Part shown: in pieces, positions 18,378-27,574 of the stretch
Numbering within the stretch: position 1 is the stretch's first letter
How the letters are laid out: each line of letters begins with the position of its first letter
Source of the DNA: Gillisella taibaishanensis
Lineage (GTDB): Bacteria > Pseudomonadota > Alphaproteobacteria > Rhizobiales > Rhizobiaceae
Assembly (NCBI RefSeq): GCF_001938985.1
Contig: NZ_MKIN01000022.1
Location: 1,219,340-1,283,339 of the forward strand
Direction: 5' to 3'
DNA length: 64,000 bases
Made by a program: the position numbers and the translations under genes
Notes under the pieces: model-generated
Told to the model about the DNA's origin: nothing
Seen by the model: only the letters and a program-made list of their open reading frames with translations
Databases searched by the model: none

Positions 18378-20320
18378 TGCGCATCCTCGTCGTACCAGAA
18401 GGTATCAGGCATATAGACGCCGAGTTGGGAGGTCGGAGCAAAGCCGAACAGACCTTCGTCCGGCAGGTTCCTGAGCTTTTTCGCCCGGACCACAGGCTGC
18501 AGAGCCCCATTGACGATGCCGATGGTAAACACCTCCGACGTATAGAGCTTCAGCATATCGTGCCAGATCGCCGTGCGCTCCTCCAGCTCGTCCGAACGGC
18601 GCCAAGCTTGGAAAAGATCAAGCAAAGCGCGGGCTTCCGGAATCTCGGGCGCCCGGCCGTCACCACCGCCCGATAGCGTATGCAGACCCCAGAGTGGCCA
18701 CTGGAGCTGGTCGTCGCTGGTCGGCGCCAGCTCGCGCGGCGACATGTCGGCCGTCGGCACGCCATTGTCCAGCCCCTGCCAGATGGCCATGACCGTCTCA
18801 CCATTGGTAATGCGCCGGCGAAACAGTTCGCGGTGTGAAACATGCACGAACAGCCGGAACCCGATCTTGCGGAAATGGTCCGTGATCAGTTCCAGCACGT
18901 CGGAATCGAACGAACTTTCCCCCGTCGTCTCGACAATCAGCACCGCTTCGCGGCCATCGGGCAAAAGTCGCGTGCCGTGCCGGTCCGGCCGGGGCAGACC
19001 TGCCGCCTCCAGCAGGGCATTGGCCTGATCGGGATCGTAATTTGCCCAGGCATCGCGGTATTCCGGCTTGAACAGCGGGCTTTCCGGCAGGATGCTGTTG
19101 GCCGCAGGCTGGGCAAGGCCGAAAAACACCGCCTTGTTGATCTCGTCGCGGTTGATCGCCAGCGACAGCGCCCGGCGCACCCGCACATCCAGCAGCACCT
19201 GGCGCCAGACCAGATCCTTGCAATTGAGATTGGGCATCAGCGCCACGCGCGAACCCTGCGTGCGCTTCCAGAGATCGACCTTGATCGGATAGCGCTTCTC
19301 AGCGTTTTTCAGGAAGGTGTAATCGGCAAAATCCAGGTTGGTAAATTGCAGGTCGCTCTCACCCGTGCCTGTCTTGGCCGGAATAAGATCGCCCGAGCCG
19401 ACCCCCATCACCACCCGATCGATATAGGGCAATTGCAGCCCGTTTTCGTCGACGCGGTGGAAGAAGGGATTGCGCTCGAAGATGAATTGGCCAGACGGCG
19501 GCGCGGTACGCGGGATCCAGCCGTCCAGCGTCGGCAGGTCAGGATTCTCGGGCCGCACAGTGCGCGACATCTTCTGGTGCAGCGTCACCCAATCCTGCAC
19601 ACCATTCTGCTTGATCAGGTCCTCAAGCTTTTCCTTGGTCTGGTATTTGCGATGAAACTGCTTGAGATAAGCCGCCGGCATCATCAGACGAGTGGCTGTC
19701 GGCGCGGCAAGTTCGGCAAGAAAATCCGGATTGGGATCGTCCCAGGTGTAGCGCACCGTCAGCGGATCGAGCACCTCAAAGACCGGCTCCTTGCCCTCAA
19801 CGCGAAACACGATCGGGCTGCCGCCCTTGTAGAGCTTCTTGTCCTGGAACATGTCCTGCCAGACATAGCGGAAATCTTCCGCCGTGAACGGCGAGCCGTC
19901 AGACCAGCGATGTCCCTCGCGCAGATGGAAGGTGAAGATCCGCTCCTCGACCACCTCGAACCGTTCCAGGAGATCCGGCTGGAAATTGAAGTTGAGATCA
20001 TAGCCGACCAGCCGGCAGTAGCAATTGATCGGCATATATCTGATATCGCGCTGGCCGCCGATCAGCATACGGACGGTGCCGCCATAGCGGCCGGGTGCGC
20101 GCTGTGGCCCGGACAAGGCAATGACGCGCGGCACTTTCGGCAGGCGGTCAGCCATCGGCGGCAGCTGCCCGGCCTCGACCTTGGCTTTCAGAAACTCCGG
20201 CTCCATCACCTGGCCCGGTGCAGCGATAGCGGCAAGCGGCCGAGCCAGAAAAGTCGCGGAAATCAGGCCTAACGCCTGACGGCGGGTAACGAGCGACCGG
20301 ACAACCCTTGAGCCGCTCAC
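18374..20320 (-). CDS. ABC transporter substrate-binding protein, SBP_bac_5 family, Tat-type signal
   Basis: Extracytoplasmic solute-binding protein (648 aa) of the peptide/nickel-binding family 5. The N-terminus holds VTRRQALGLISATFLA, a twin-arginine signal (RR at residues 13-14), so it may be exported folded. The core shows the family pattern TFHLREGHRWSDGSPFTAEDFRYVW. GTG start overlaps the upstream ATPase stop (GTGA). The substrate is unknown; family members bind peptides, muropeptides, opines or oligosaccharides. Its place directly upstream of three glycosyltransferases makes a glycan-containing ligand worth considering, but that is inference. Confidence 0.9.
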   Translation of the reverse strand: MSGSRVVRSLVTRRQALGLISATFLARPLAAIAAPGQVMEPEFLKAKVEAGQLPPMADRLPKVPRVIALSGPQRAPGRYGGTVRMLIGGQRDIRYMPINCYCRLVGYDLNFNFQPDLLERFEVVEERIFTFHLREGHRWSDGSPFTAEDFRYVWQDMFQDKKLYKGGSPIVFRVEGKEPVFEVLDPLTVRYTWDDPNPDFLAELAAPTATRLMMPAAYLKQFHRKYQTKEKLEDLIKQNGVQDWVTLHQKMSRTVRPENPDLPTLDGWIPRTAPPSGQFIFERNPFFHRVDENGLQLPYIDRVVMGVGSGDLIPAKTGTGESDLQFTNLDFADYTFLKNAEKRYPIKVDLWKRTQGSRVALMPNLNCKDLVWRQVLLDVRVRRALSLAINRDEINKAVFFGLAQPAANSILPESPLFKPEYRDAWANYDPDQANALLEAAGLPRPDRHGTRLLPDGREAVLIVETTGESSFDSDVLELITDHFRKIGFRLFVHVSHRELFRRRITNGETVMAIWQGLDNGVPTADMSPRELAPTSDDQLQWPLWGLHTLSGGGDGRAPEIPEARALLDLFQAWRRSDELEERTAIWHDMLKLYTSEVFTIGIVNGALQPVVRAKKLRNLPDEGLFGFAPTSQLGVYMPDTFWYDEDAQ

Positions 20321-22224
20321 GTGCGCAGCTCCCGCGCATCGACATTGCGCCGCGCCAGCACCAGATGACCGCCGCCGAGATCGGCATGGGCCAGCGTTGT
20401 CGGATCGCCCTCGTCATGAAAATGCCTGGCCCAGCGCTTCTTCGCCGCCAGCGACGGTTCGCCGATCAGGTTGAAATCGAGCGGGTGGTCGAGATTAGGC
20501 AGCGGCACCGCCGCCAGGAGCTTCTTGGTATAGGGATGTACGGGGTCGCGCATGATCACCTCGCAAGGGGCAATCTCGACGATGCGGCCGGCATACATTA
20601 CCGCAACCCGGTCAGCCATGTAATTGATCACGGCCAGATTGTGGGAGATGAACAGATACGTGAGGCCAAGCTCTGACTTCAGATCTTTCATCAGGTTGAG
20701 GATCTGCGCCTGCACCGACACATCGAGCGCCGAGACCGGCTCGTCGCAGATAACCAGATCAGGCCCAAGCGCGAGCGCCCGGGCAATGCCGATCCGCTGG
20801 CGCTGACCGCCGGAAAAACTGTGCGGGTAGCGACCAAGTGCCGTCTCCGGCAGGCCGATGGCATGGATCAGCCGCTTGACCAGATCGAGCCGGCCGGCGC
20901 GGCTGCCGCGCTCATGAATTTCCAGGGGTTCGCTGACGATGCCGCGCACCGTCATGCGCGGCGACAGCGACGAGACCGGATCCTGGAACACCATCTGGAT
21001 ACGGGTGCGCAAGGACTGGAGTTCCTGACCCTTCGCGTTGAGGAGATCGACAGGACCATCGGCGCCCTGGTAGATCGCCGTGCCCTGATCGGCGGTAATA
21101 CCGCGCATCAGGATCTTGCTGAGCGTGGTCTTGCCGCAGCCGCTTTCTCCGACCAGACCCAGAGTCTCACCGCGATGGATGTCGAAGGACACATCGTTGA
21201 CGGCGAGCGTCGGCGGCACGGCTACCGAAAAGAAGCCGTTCGATCCCTTTGTCTGGAAGGACTTCGAAATGTTGCGGACGCTGAGAAGAACATCCCCTGC
21301 CCCTTCGGGCGCCCGACACTTATCCATCAACTGCGCCGTATCGACCCGGATTTCCCGCAGCGGCTTCAGCCGTGCTGCGCGGTCCATGTCGAAATCGGGC
21401 ACGGCCTGCATCAGCCCCTTGGTATAGGCATGCTGCGGCGAACCAAAGATCGCCTCGACCGGACCGGATTCCATCACTTCACCGCGATAGATCACCACGA
21501 CTTCATCGGCAAGGCTCGCGACGACGCCGAGATCATGGGTGATCAGCAGGACCGCCATGCCAAGCTTTTCCTGCAATTCCTTCAGCAGCTTGAGGATCTG
21601 CGCCTGGATCGTCACGTCGAGCGCCGTGGTCGGTTCGTCGGCAATCAGCAGCGCCGGATTGCAGATCAGCGCCATGGCGATCATCGCCCTCTGGCGCATG
21701 CCGCCCGACAGTTCGAACGGGAACATGCCATAGACCCGGGCCGGATCATTGAAGCCGACAAGGCCGAGCATTTCCTCGACCCGCGCCTGGCGCTCGCGCG
21801 GCGTCATGACCGAATGAACCTTCAGCACTTCCTCGATCTGATTACCGACCGTATGAACCGGCGAAAACGAGGTCATCGGCTCCTGAAAGATCATACCGAT
21901 GCGATTGCCGCGGATCTGGCGGATCTGGCGCCCGTCATAGGGCAAGGACAGGAGATCGACCGAGCCTGCTCCGGCCGACAAAGCACTCGATTTTTGCGGA
22001 TCGTTGAAGAGAACCCGACCGCTGATGTCGGCCAGATTGGATTCGATGCCCATGATCGAGCGTCCAAGCACGGACTTGCCCGAACCGGATTCACCGACAA
22101 GCGCCGTGACCTTACCCGGGCGCAGCCGCATGCTGAACGACTTAACCGCCTGAATGCGGCCACTCATCAGGGGAAAAGACACACTAATATTATCCACATA
22201 AAGCAGATCTGCGCATTCTGCCAT
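20317..22224 (-). CDS. Fused oligopeptide ABC transporter ATPase (OppD-OppF type)
   Basis: Two ABC ATPase domains in one 635-aa chain, as in YejF/GsiA. Domain 1 has Walker A GESGSGKS (residues 44-51), signature LSGGMRQR and Walker [13 protein letters not shown]. Domain 2 has Walker A GESGCGKT (359-366), signature FSGGQRQR and [12 protein letters not shown]. Both have H-loops (THDLG, SHNLA), so both sites look active. ATG 22224 has GGGGCAAT upstream; the frame extends to a GTG at 22263. It is the first gene of the importer operon, an order (ATPase, binding protein, permease, permease) that differs from yejABEF. Confidence 0.92.
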   Translation of the reverse strand: MAECADLLYVDNISVSFPLMSGRIQAVKSFSMRLRPGKVTALVGESGSGKSVLGRSIMGIESNLADISGRVLFNDPQKSSALSAGAGSVDLLSLPYDGRQIRQIRGNRIGMIFQEPMTSFSPVHTVGNQIEEVLKVHSVMTPRERQARVEEMLGLVGFNDPARVYGMFPFELSGGMRQRAMIAMALICNPALLIADEPTTALDVTIQAQILKLLKELQEKLGMAVLLITHDLGVVASLADEVVVIYRGEVMESGPVEAIFGSPQHAYTKGLMQAVPDFDMDRAARLKPLREIRVDTAQLMDKCRAPEGAGDVLLSVRNISKSFQTKGSNGFFSVAVPPTLAVNDVSFDIHRGETLGLVGESGCGKTTLSKILMRGITADQGTAIYQGADGPVDLLNAKGQELQSLRTRIQMVFQDPVSSLSPRMTVRGIVSEPLEIHERGSRAGRLDLVKRLIHAIGLPETALGRYPHSFSGGQRQRIGIARALALGPDLVICDEPVSALDVSVQAQILNLMKDLKSELGLTYLFISHNLAVINYMADRVAVMYAGRIVEIAPCEVIMRDPVHPYTKKLLAAVPLPNLDHPLDFNLIGEPSLAAKKRWARHFHDEGDPTTLAHADLGGGHLVLARRNVDARELRT

Positions 22225-22534
22225 GCGTCTATTGCCCCGAGCCAGTATCTGGTTTTGCTGCACCGTAGCCGAGCATATGTGACATGTCTATGATGATAGT
22301 CTTGAATAATTCAACGCCCGCTTTCGTGCAGAATCTTGAGGCGGTTAGGCAGGATAGATTAAAGGCGCGCACCGATCCTGCTGGCGGTCAACGATGGAAG
22401 CGACTTTTACTTGCTTGGCATGCGCAGGCTGCGCCACTGCCAGCGCCGCAAAAAACGCAAAACAACGCTTTTCATCCCCAGCCCTGCATGTGAAAAAGAC
22501 TTCTGATACTCGACGTCAGCTATTCCGTTTTCAT

Positions 22535-22557
22535 ATGTGCATTCATGGAATGCACAT
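22535..22557. promoter_or_regulatory. Perfect 10-bp inverted repeat in the divergent promoter region
   Basis: ATGTGCATTC (22535-22544) and GAATGCACAT (22548-22557) are exact reverse complements separated by ATG. The element sits at the end of the 320-bp gene-free stretch between the importer operon and the GT32 gene, exactly around the most upstream ATG of the latter. It could be an operator for either direction or a hairpin hiding the start codon. Nothing else recognisable was seen in 22225-22534. Confidence 0.6.
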
Positions 22558-23576
22558 CAGACAATGCTTCCCCAACTCGGCCGATGGACCCCGTGGACGA
22601 CATCAAATCCGCAAGACAAACAAGCCGGACGGCCATCGAGGCCAGTCTGGTCGAGGCGAAAAACGGTAACCTGAGCAAAGCGAGAGCGCTGCTTGATGCC
22701 GTCCGCCAAGACGAGGCGCTGCTGCGCGACGGCGATCTCGGTCCCCTCACCGTGCACGGGCTGCCGCGCAAGCTGCATTCGGCCTATCTGAAGCTGGCAA
22801 AAATCGAAAAAGACAGGATCGATGTTCTCGGCCTGCAGCAGACGGCCGTGCCGCCACCGGAACTGCTGCTGCCTTTTTCCCGATTTTCGACAGAGGAACG
22901 GCGCTCAATTACCGCGCTGAACCGTGAGCCGGTGCCGCCGGTGCTGCACCAGATATGGCTCGGCCCCCTGCCGCAGCCACCGGCCTGCGCGGCTTGGGCC
23001 GAGCACGCCGCACGCCACGGGCTGACCTATCGGCTGTGGCGTGAAGCGGATGTCGAGGCCGAAGGACTGGAAGGTGACGACAGTTTCCGTGCCATGCTGG
23101 CAGCCGGTGATTATCCGGGCGCGGTCGATGCCATGCGCTACCTCATCCTCCAGCGGTATGGCGGCATCTATCTGGATTGCGACTTCTACCCGGCGCGCGA
23201 CGATCTGAGTTTTGCCGATCTCATGCCGCTGATCGGCCTTACCGCCATGGCCGAGGACATCGCCCGGCAGACAGGGCTTGGTAATCTGCTGCTTGCCAAT
23301 TCCTTCATTGCGACGCCGCCGGGCCATCCCGTTTTCGACAGGCTTATCGACGCCATGCCCAAGGCCATAGCACTGCTGCCCGGTGCGCCTGCCTGGTGGA
23401 CGACAGGGCCGCTGCTGTTCAGCGTCATTGCCCGAAGTGCCAGCGTCTCGCTGGCCGGCGGCGGGCTGGTGGCGGCAAGCCTTGCCCGCAAGGCACCATT
23501 CAGCGCCGTCGAGGCTGCCCGCGCCACGGTGCAGGACCGGCATGGCGGGCTGCTGATCCTCTGGAAATCATGGTGA
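22545..23576 (+). CDS. GT32-type glycosyltransferase (DXD, Gly_transf_sug)
   Basis: Protein of up to 343 aa. The C-terminal two-thirds holds the glycosyltransferase sugar-binding DXD region: VLHQIWLGPLP, then AVDAMRYLILQRYGGIYLDCD with the metal-binding DCD at residues 211-213. This is the Och1/capsular GT32 fold. The first about 110 residues are helical and resemble no domain I recognise. The start is uncertain: ATG 22545 has no ribosome site and lies in an inverted repeat, while ATG 22584 (MDPVDDIKSA) is the next choice. It converges with and overlaps the deacetylase gene by nine bases. It probably adds a sugar in the same glycan pathway as its neighbours. Confidence 0.82.
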   Translation: MECTSDNASPTRPMDPVDDIKSARQTSRTAIEASLVEAKNGNLSKARALLDAVRQDEALLRDGDLGPLTVHGLPRKLHSAYLKLAKIEKDRIDVLGLQQTAVPPPELLLPFSRFSTEERRSITALNREPVPPVLHQIWLGPLPQPPACAAWAEHAARHGLTYRLWREADVEAEGLEGDDSFRAMLAAGDYPGAVDAMRYLILQRYGGIYLDCDFYPARDDLSFADLMPLIGLTAMAEDIARQTGLGNLLLANSFIATPPGHPVFDRLIDAMPKAIALLPGAPAWWTTGPLLFSVIARSASVSLAGGGLVAASLARKAPFSAVEAARATVQDRHGGLLILWKSW

Positions 23577-24308
23577 AGCGAGAAGCTCCCGCACACCCAT
23601 CCATTGGCAGGCCGGATGCCCTGATGTGAGGGAAAACAGCCGCTCCAGAAACGTCCAGACAGCGGCATCATGCACGAGATGGTGGGTGAGGATGCCGACC
23701 GCGCCAAGCGGTTCTCCTCCTTCGGCAAGCCAACCGGCAATCTCAGCAAACAGCACGTCAGCATCGCGGCCGCCGCGCGTACCATGCCAATCCATTACAT
23801 CCACATGGGTGTTGAGACAGGCGAGCGATAGCGTCTGATCCTCGCGCCCGAACACCGACAGCGCCCGGTAGCCAAGATCAGGCAGCGCTGGCAACAGCGC
23901 CGCATCGACCCTGTTCCAGGGTGGCACCAGCATCGGCTGGAAGCGCGGCCCGTGCAGGGCGCTGAGCTTGTCGAACCCGTCCTTGAGTTCGCCTAGCACC
24001 ACCGATGCCGGACGATGGAGGCCGAGTTCGCGCTTCTTTTCGCCTGGAGGTGCATAGCTGCGGTGGCTCCAGCCATGCACGGTGACCGTAACATGGTCCT
24101 GTGACCGCAGGTGATCCGCCAGCACCTCGCCTGTGGGTTCCGGAATGACAGCCAGCGCCAGGGGCACGCGAAAGCGCCGGGTGAGCGTGAGCAGCTGGTC
24201 GAGTGCTGGCGTCGGTTCGACCGCATCGTCGTCACGCAGCCAGAACTGTACGGTGCGTCCGTTTACGGCCAAAGCATTGAGCCGCGCTTTCAGCAGGGTT
24301 TCAGACAT
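23568..24308 (-). CDS. Polysaccharide deacetylase-like protein
   Basis: Protein of 246 aa with carbohydrate esterase 4-like elements: WLRDDDAV (metal/catalytic Asp region), HGWSH (HxxxH) and PPWNR. ATG 24308 has AAGGGAGA six bases upstream and overlaps the stop of the preceding GT4 gene by eight bases, so the two genes are coupled. No signal peptide is visible, so it would act in the cytoplasm, perhaps on a lipid-linked intermediate. Deacetylation of N-acetylated sugars in the glycan made by this island is the natural hypothesis. Confidence 0.8.
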   Translation of the reverse strand: MSETLLKARLNALAVNGRTVQFWLRDDDAVEPTPALDQLLTLTRRFRVPLALAVIPEPTGEVLADHLRSQDHVTVTVHGWSHRSYAPPGEKKRELGLHRPASVVLGELKDGFDKLSALHGPRFQPMLVPPWNRVDAALLPALPDLGYRALSVFGREDQTLSLACLNTHVDVMDWHGTRGGRDADVLFAEIAGWLAEGGEPLGAVGILTHHLVHDAAVWTFLERLFSLTSGHPACQWMGVRELLASP

Positions 24309-25410
24309 GCCGGGTCTCCCTTGCATCTTCCTTTACAAAATCGCCGAGCTGCGCCGAAAGCCTGGCGCTAGCCGCAGCAAGCGAGCGCTGTTCCCGCACC
24401 ATCTGCCGGGCAGCCACAGCCATCGCCTCGCGCCTGGCGGAATCAGTCAGCAGCGTGCGGATTGCCTCAGCAAAAGCTGGCGCATCGCCAGGTGGCGTCA
24501 ACACCCCGGTCACCTCAGGCGTCACCACTTCAGGCACACCGGCCACGGCTTCGGCCACGACAGGCAGGCCCGCCGCCTGAGCCTCGAGATAGGCAAGACC
24601 ATAGGCCTCGCCATGGCCCGGCCAGACATAGAGGCTGGCCCTGGACAGCACCTCGGCAACACCATCAGGCGACTGCTCGCCCAGGAAGGTCACGCGGCCA
24701 GCCGCAAATTGCGAAAACAACCCCTCGACCTCACCACGGCACGGCCCGTCTCCAACCACCTGCAATTGCCAATCGAGATCGGGCAGCAGGGTGAGCGCCT
24801 TGGCAAGCGCCGTATAACTCATCAGCTTGTCGCCCGGCCGCATCATCGCCACAACAGCGAGCACGCCTGGCTGCGGCACCGGTTCGCGCGCCAGAAAGGC
24901 TGTCGCATCGATAAAGGGGGGAAGTCTGGCATAGTTCGCGTCAGGCGCCACCGCCTGCAACCCAGCTAGATCGCGGCCGGTCAGGCAGAGATTGAGCGCC
25001 GCAGTCTCGACATTGGCGAGCAACATGGCCTGAAATTCAGCCCAGACACCGAGATTGCGGCGCTTGGAATAGGACGCCTCGGCCGTGACATAGGGCACCG
25101 AGAATTGCTTGCAAAGCTCCGGCCCAATCAGATCAGGCGCCTTGTAATAAGGATGATAGCAAAACCACAGATCCGGCGGCCCCTCCTCGGCATAGAGCGC
25201 CGATAACCGCGCAATTTCCTCCCACGCCACCAGCTCCAGATCCGGCAACACCGTCTCCGGCGTGGCGTGAAAGCTGCGCAGATCAGAGGCGACGTGAACC
25301 GTGTGTCCCGCCAGGCGTAGCGCCTGCAACAACAGCCGTGCCATCAACCGGTCGCCCGATGGCACGGGATGATCAGGCGATTTCAACGGCGCATAAAAAG
25401 CAATTTTCAT
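24301..25410 (-). CDS. Glycosyltransferase family 4
   Basis: GT4 enzyme (369 aa) starting at ATG 25410 (MKIAFYAPLKSPDHPVPSGDR). The N-terminal acceptor domain is followed by the nucleotide-sugar domain, with SYTALAKALTLLPDLDWQLQ, VTFLGEQ and a donor-site EAYGLAYLEAQAAGLPVVAEA segment, the retaining GT4 E-x7-E motif. It shares an eight-base overlap with the deacetylase gene downstream. It is probably part of the same glycan assembly pathway as the genes on either side. Confidence 0.87.
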   Translation of the reverse strand: MKIAFYAPLKSPDHPVPSGDRLMARLLLQALRLAGHTVHVASDLRSFHATPETVLPDLELVAWEEIARLSALYAEEGPPDLWFCYHPYYKAPDLIGPELCKQFSVPYVTAEASYSKRRNLGVWAEFQAMLLANVETAALNLCLTGRDLAGLQAVAPDANYARLPPFIDATAFLAREPVPQPGVLAVVAMMRPGDKLMSYTALAKALTLLPDLDWQLQVVGDGPCRGEVEGLFSQFAAGRVTFLGEQSPDGVAEVLSRASLYVWPGHGEAYGLAYLEAQAAGLPVVAEAVAGVPEVVTPEVTGVLTPPGDAPAFAEAIRTLLTDSARREAMAVAARQMVREQRSLAAASARLSAQLGDFVKEDARETRHV

Positions 25411-25590
25411 GACCCGCACTGTGCAGAGACCTTTGCCTGTTGCAAGGGGGCGCAGTGAATTTGACCCGCAATCCCATAGACGATCACATCAGTGTTCATG
25501 GACGATCAATATTTCAGCTTACCCTTGACATCCCAAGGTATGGACCGCAACTGAGGCTGAGACCGAAACGCCTGCGGAGCTTATCGAGCC

Positions 25591-26979
25591 ATGTCCCATC
25601 ATCCCCTTGCCGCCGAATTGCTATCGGCCATCGAGTCGCGCCGCGCCAAGGCTGCGGTTATCGGGCTCGGCTATGTTGGCCTGCCGCTAGCCATCAGCAT
25701 TGCCCGGGCCGGCTTCACGGTGATGGGTTTCGACATCGATGCGAGCAAGATCGACGCCATCGACGAAGGCAAAAGCTATATCGAAGCCGTGCCGGAACCG
25801 ATCCTGCGGGCCGAATGTGAGGCAGGCCGCTTTGCCGCCACCACCGATTTCCTGGCGCTGGCCGATTACGACGTGATCGCCATCTGCGTGCCGACGCCGC
25901 TGACCAAGAACCGCGATCCCGATCTTTCCTATGTCGAAAACACCTGCCGGCAAATTGCCAAGTCACTGCGCCCCGGCCAGTTGATCGTGCTGGAATCAAC
26001 CACCTATCCCGGCACGACCCAGGATGTGGTCAAGCCGATCCTCGAACAGTCTGAACTCAGGGCCGGCGAGCATTTCTTCCTCGGCTTTTCGCCGGAGCGG
26101 GAAGATCCCGGCAACCGCGAATTCGAAACCTCGACCATTCCGAAGATCGTTGCCGGCGACGGCGCCGAGGCCTCGGCTTTGATGCAGGCCTTCTACGGCG
26201 CCGTGGTCATGACCGTCGTGCCTGTCTCATCCACCGCCACGGCAGAAGCCGTCAAGCTCACCGAAAACATCTTTCGCGCCGTCAACATCGCCTTAGTCAA
26301 TGAGCTGAAACTGGTCTACGACGCCATGGGCATTGACGTCTGGGAAGTGATCGACGCGGCCAAGACCAAGCCTTTCGGCTATATGCCCTTCTATCCCGGC
26401 CCCGGTCTTGGCGGCCACTGCATCCCGATCGACCCCTTCTATCTCACCTGGAAATCGCGCGAATACGACCAGCCGACCCGGTTCATCGAGCTTGCGGGCG
26501 AGATCAATACCTTCATGCCGCATTACGTCCTGGAAAAGCTGGCAGAGGCGCTGGACCGCAAGGCAGGCAAGGCGCTGAGCCGCTCGCGCGTGCTGATCCT
26601 CGGTCTTGCCTACAAGAAAAACGTGCCTGATATCAGGGAAAGCCCCTCGCTGAAGCTGATGGAACTGATCCTGGAGCGCGGCGCCGAGGTGGCCTATCAC
26701 GATCCCTTCCTGCCGGAAATTCCGCGAACCCGCGAATATGGCCACCTCAAGGGTCGCCGCAGCGTCGAGTGGAGCGCAGACACTCTTGCCGGCTTCGACG
26801 CCGTGCTGATCGCCACCGATCACGACACGATCGACTACCAGCAACTGGCGGACTGCTGCCCGTTGATCGTCGACACCCGTAACGCCATGGCGCGTCGTGG
26901 CATTGCCGGCGAAGGCCTCGGACAAAGCAATGGCCCTGACGGGTCCGCCGCCAACCATCCAACCATCGTCAAGGCATGA
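25591..26979 (+). CDS. UDP-sugar 6-dehydrogenase (WbpA/TviB-like, UDP-GlcNAc dehydrogenase type)
   Basis: NAD-dependent nucleotide-sugar dehydrogenase (462 aa) with three domains. The N-terminal Rossmann motif is VIGLGYVGLPLA, the central domain carries the catalytic cysteine in PGPGLGGHCIPIDPFYL (Cys277), and the C-terminal UDP-binding domain includes LGLAYKKNVPDIRESP. The GHCIPIDPFYLTWK version is characteristic of UDP-N-acetylhexosamine dehydrogenases rather than UDP-glucose dehydrogenases. It would supply a uronic acid sugar to the glycosyltransferases nearby. GGAG lies 11 bases before ATG. A methyltransferase gene follows after four bases. Confidence 0.88.
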   Translation: MSHHPLAAELLSAIESRRAKAAVIGLGYVGLPLAISIARAGFTVMGFDIDASKIDAIDEGKSYIEAVPEPILRAECEAGRFAATTDFLALADYDVIAICVPTPLTKNRDPDLSYVENTCRQIAKSLRPGQLIVLESTTYPGTTQDVVKPILEQSELRAGEHFFLGFSPEREDPGNREFETSTIPKIVAGDGAEASALMQAFYGAVVMTVVPVSSTATAEAVKLTENIFRAVNIALVNELKLVYDAMGIDVWEVIDAAKTKPFGYMPFYPGPGLGGHCIPIDPFYLTWKSREYDQPTRFIELAGEINTFMPHYVLEKLAEALDRKAGKALSRSRVLILGLAYKKNVPDIRESPSLKLMELILERGAEVAYHDPFLPEIPRTREYGHLKGRRSVEWSADTLAGFDAVLIATDHDTIDYQQLADCCPLIVDTRNAMARRGIAGEGLGQSNGPDGSAANHPTIVKA

Positions 26980-26983
26980 TCCC

Positions 26984-27466
26984 ATGAGCCGTCTCGACAG
27001 TTTCATCAACCGCATGAGTGCGCAGCGCGATCTTCTCAACCATGTGCGCGACGCCTATCCGCTGCCCGAAGGTCCGGTGCTGGAAATCGGCCTTGGCAAT
27101 GGCCGCACCTTCAGCCATCTGCGGGAAAATTTCCCTGGCCGCCGCATCGTCGCCTTCGACAGGCAGCTTGGCGCCCATGGCAGCTCTATCCCGCCACAAG
27201 AAGATCTGGTCCTCGGGGAAATCGTCGAGACCGGACAAACCTTCATCGGCGCTGAGGCAGCCTTCGTCCATGCCGATATCGGCACCGGCTATCCAGACAA
27301 GGATGCGGTGACGCTGACCTGGCTGCCTGATATGGTGGCGGGAATGCTGCGGCCGGGCGGCTACGCGCTGAGTGGCCTGCCACTTGAACACCAGGCCCTG
27401 CAACCACTGCCGATCCTCGAACACATCGAAAAGGATCGCTATTTCTTCTATCGCCGTCTGGCTTGA
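26984..27466 (+). CDS. Small class I SAM-dependent methyltransferase-like protein
   Basis: Protein of 160 aa beginning four bases after the dehydrogenase stop, so in the same operon. Motif I is VLEIGLGNGRTFSHL, followed by the acidic post-I residue in RIVAFDRQLGAH and a motif IV/V region with LTWLPDMVAGMLRPGGYALSG. It is shorter than most methyltransferases but seems complete, with the seven-strand core only. The target is unknown; O-methylation of a surface sugar is plausible from context. Confidence 0.75.
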   Translation: MSRLDSFINRMSAQRDLLNHVRDAYPLPEGPVLEIGLGNGRTFSHLRENFPGRRIVAFDRQLGAHGSSIPPQEDLVLGEIVETGQTFIGAEAAFVHADIGTGYPDKDAVTLTWLPDMVAGMLRPGGYALSGLPLEHQALQPLPILEHIEKDRYFFYRRLA

Positions 27467-27574
27467 AGACAGCGGGACATCTGCGGGTGTTTTTGAACAG
27501 AACTAAGCACTTGCAGCAATTGCCTCAAATCCGCCGGAAACGACAGAGATAGAAGGGGTGCTTAGCGAGTACCG

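Noticed and set aside
18842..20272. 476-aa plus-strand frame opposite the binding-protein gene
   Set aside because: Antisense to a well-supported SBP_bac_5 gene; no ribosome site or domain.
16204..22224. Naming the importer yejABEF
   Set aside because: Gene order (ATPase first), protein lengths and operon partners differ; only the general family resemblance is supported.
20821..22293. 490-aa plus-strand frame opposite the fused ATPase
   Set aside because: Antisense shadow; His/Arg/Gln-rich non-natural composition.
27503..27565. CTAAGCAC/GTGCTTAG inverted repeat between convergent genes
   Set aside because: Arms are only eight bases and 47 bases apart, with no T-run; chance match is likely.
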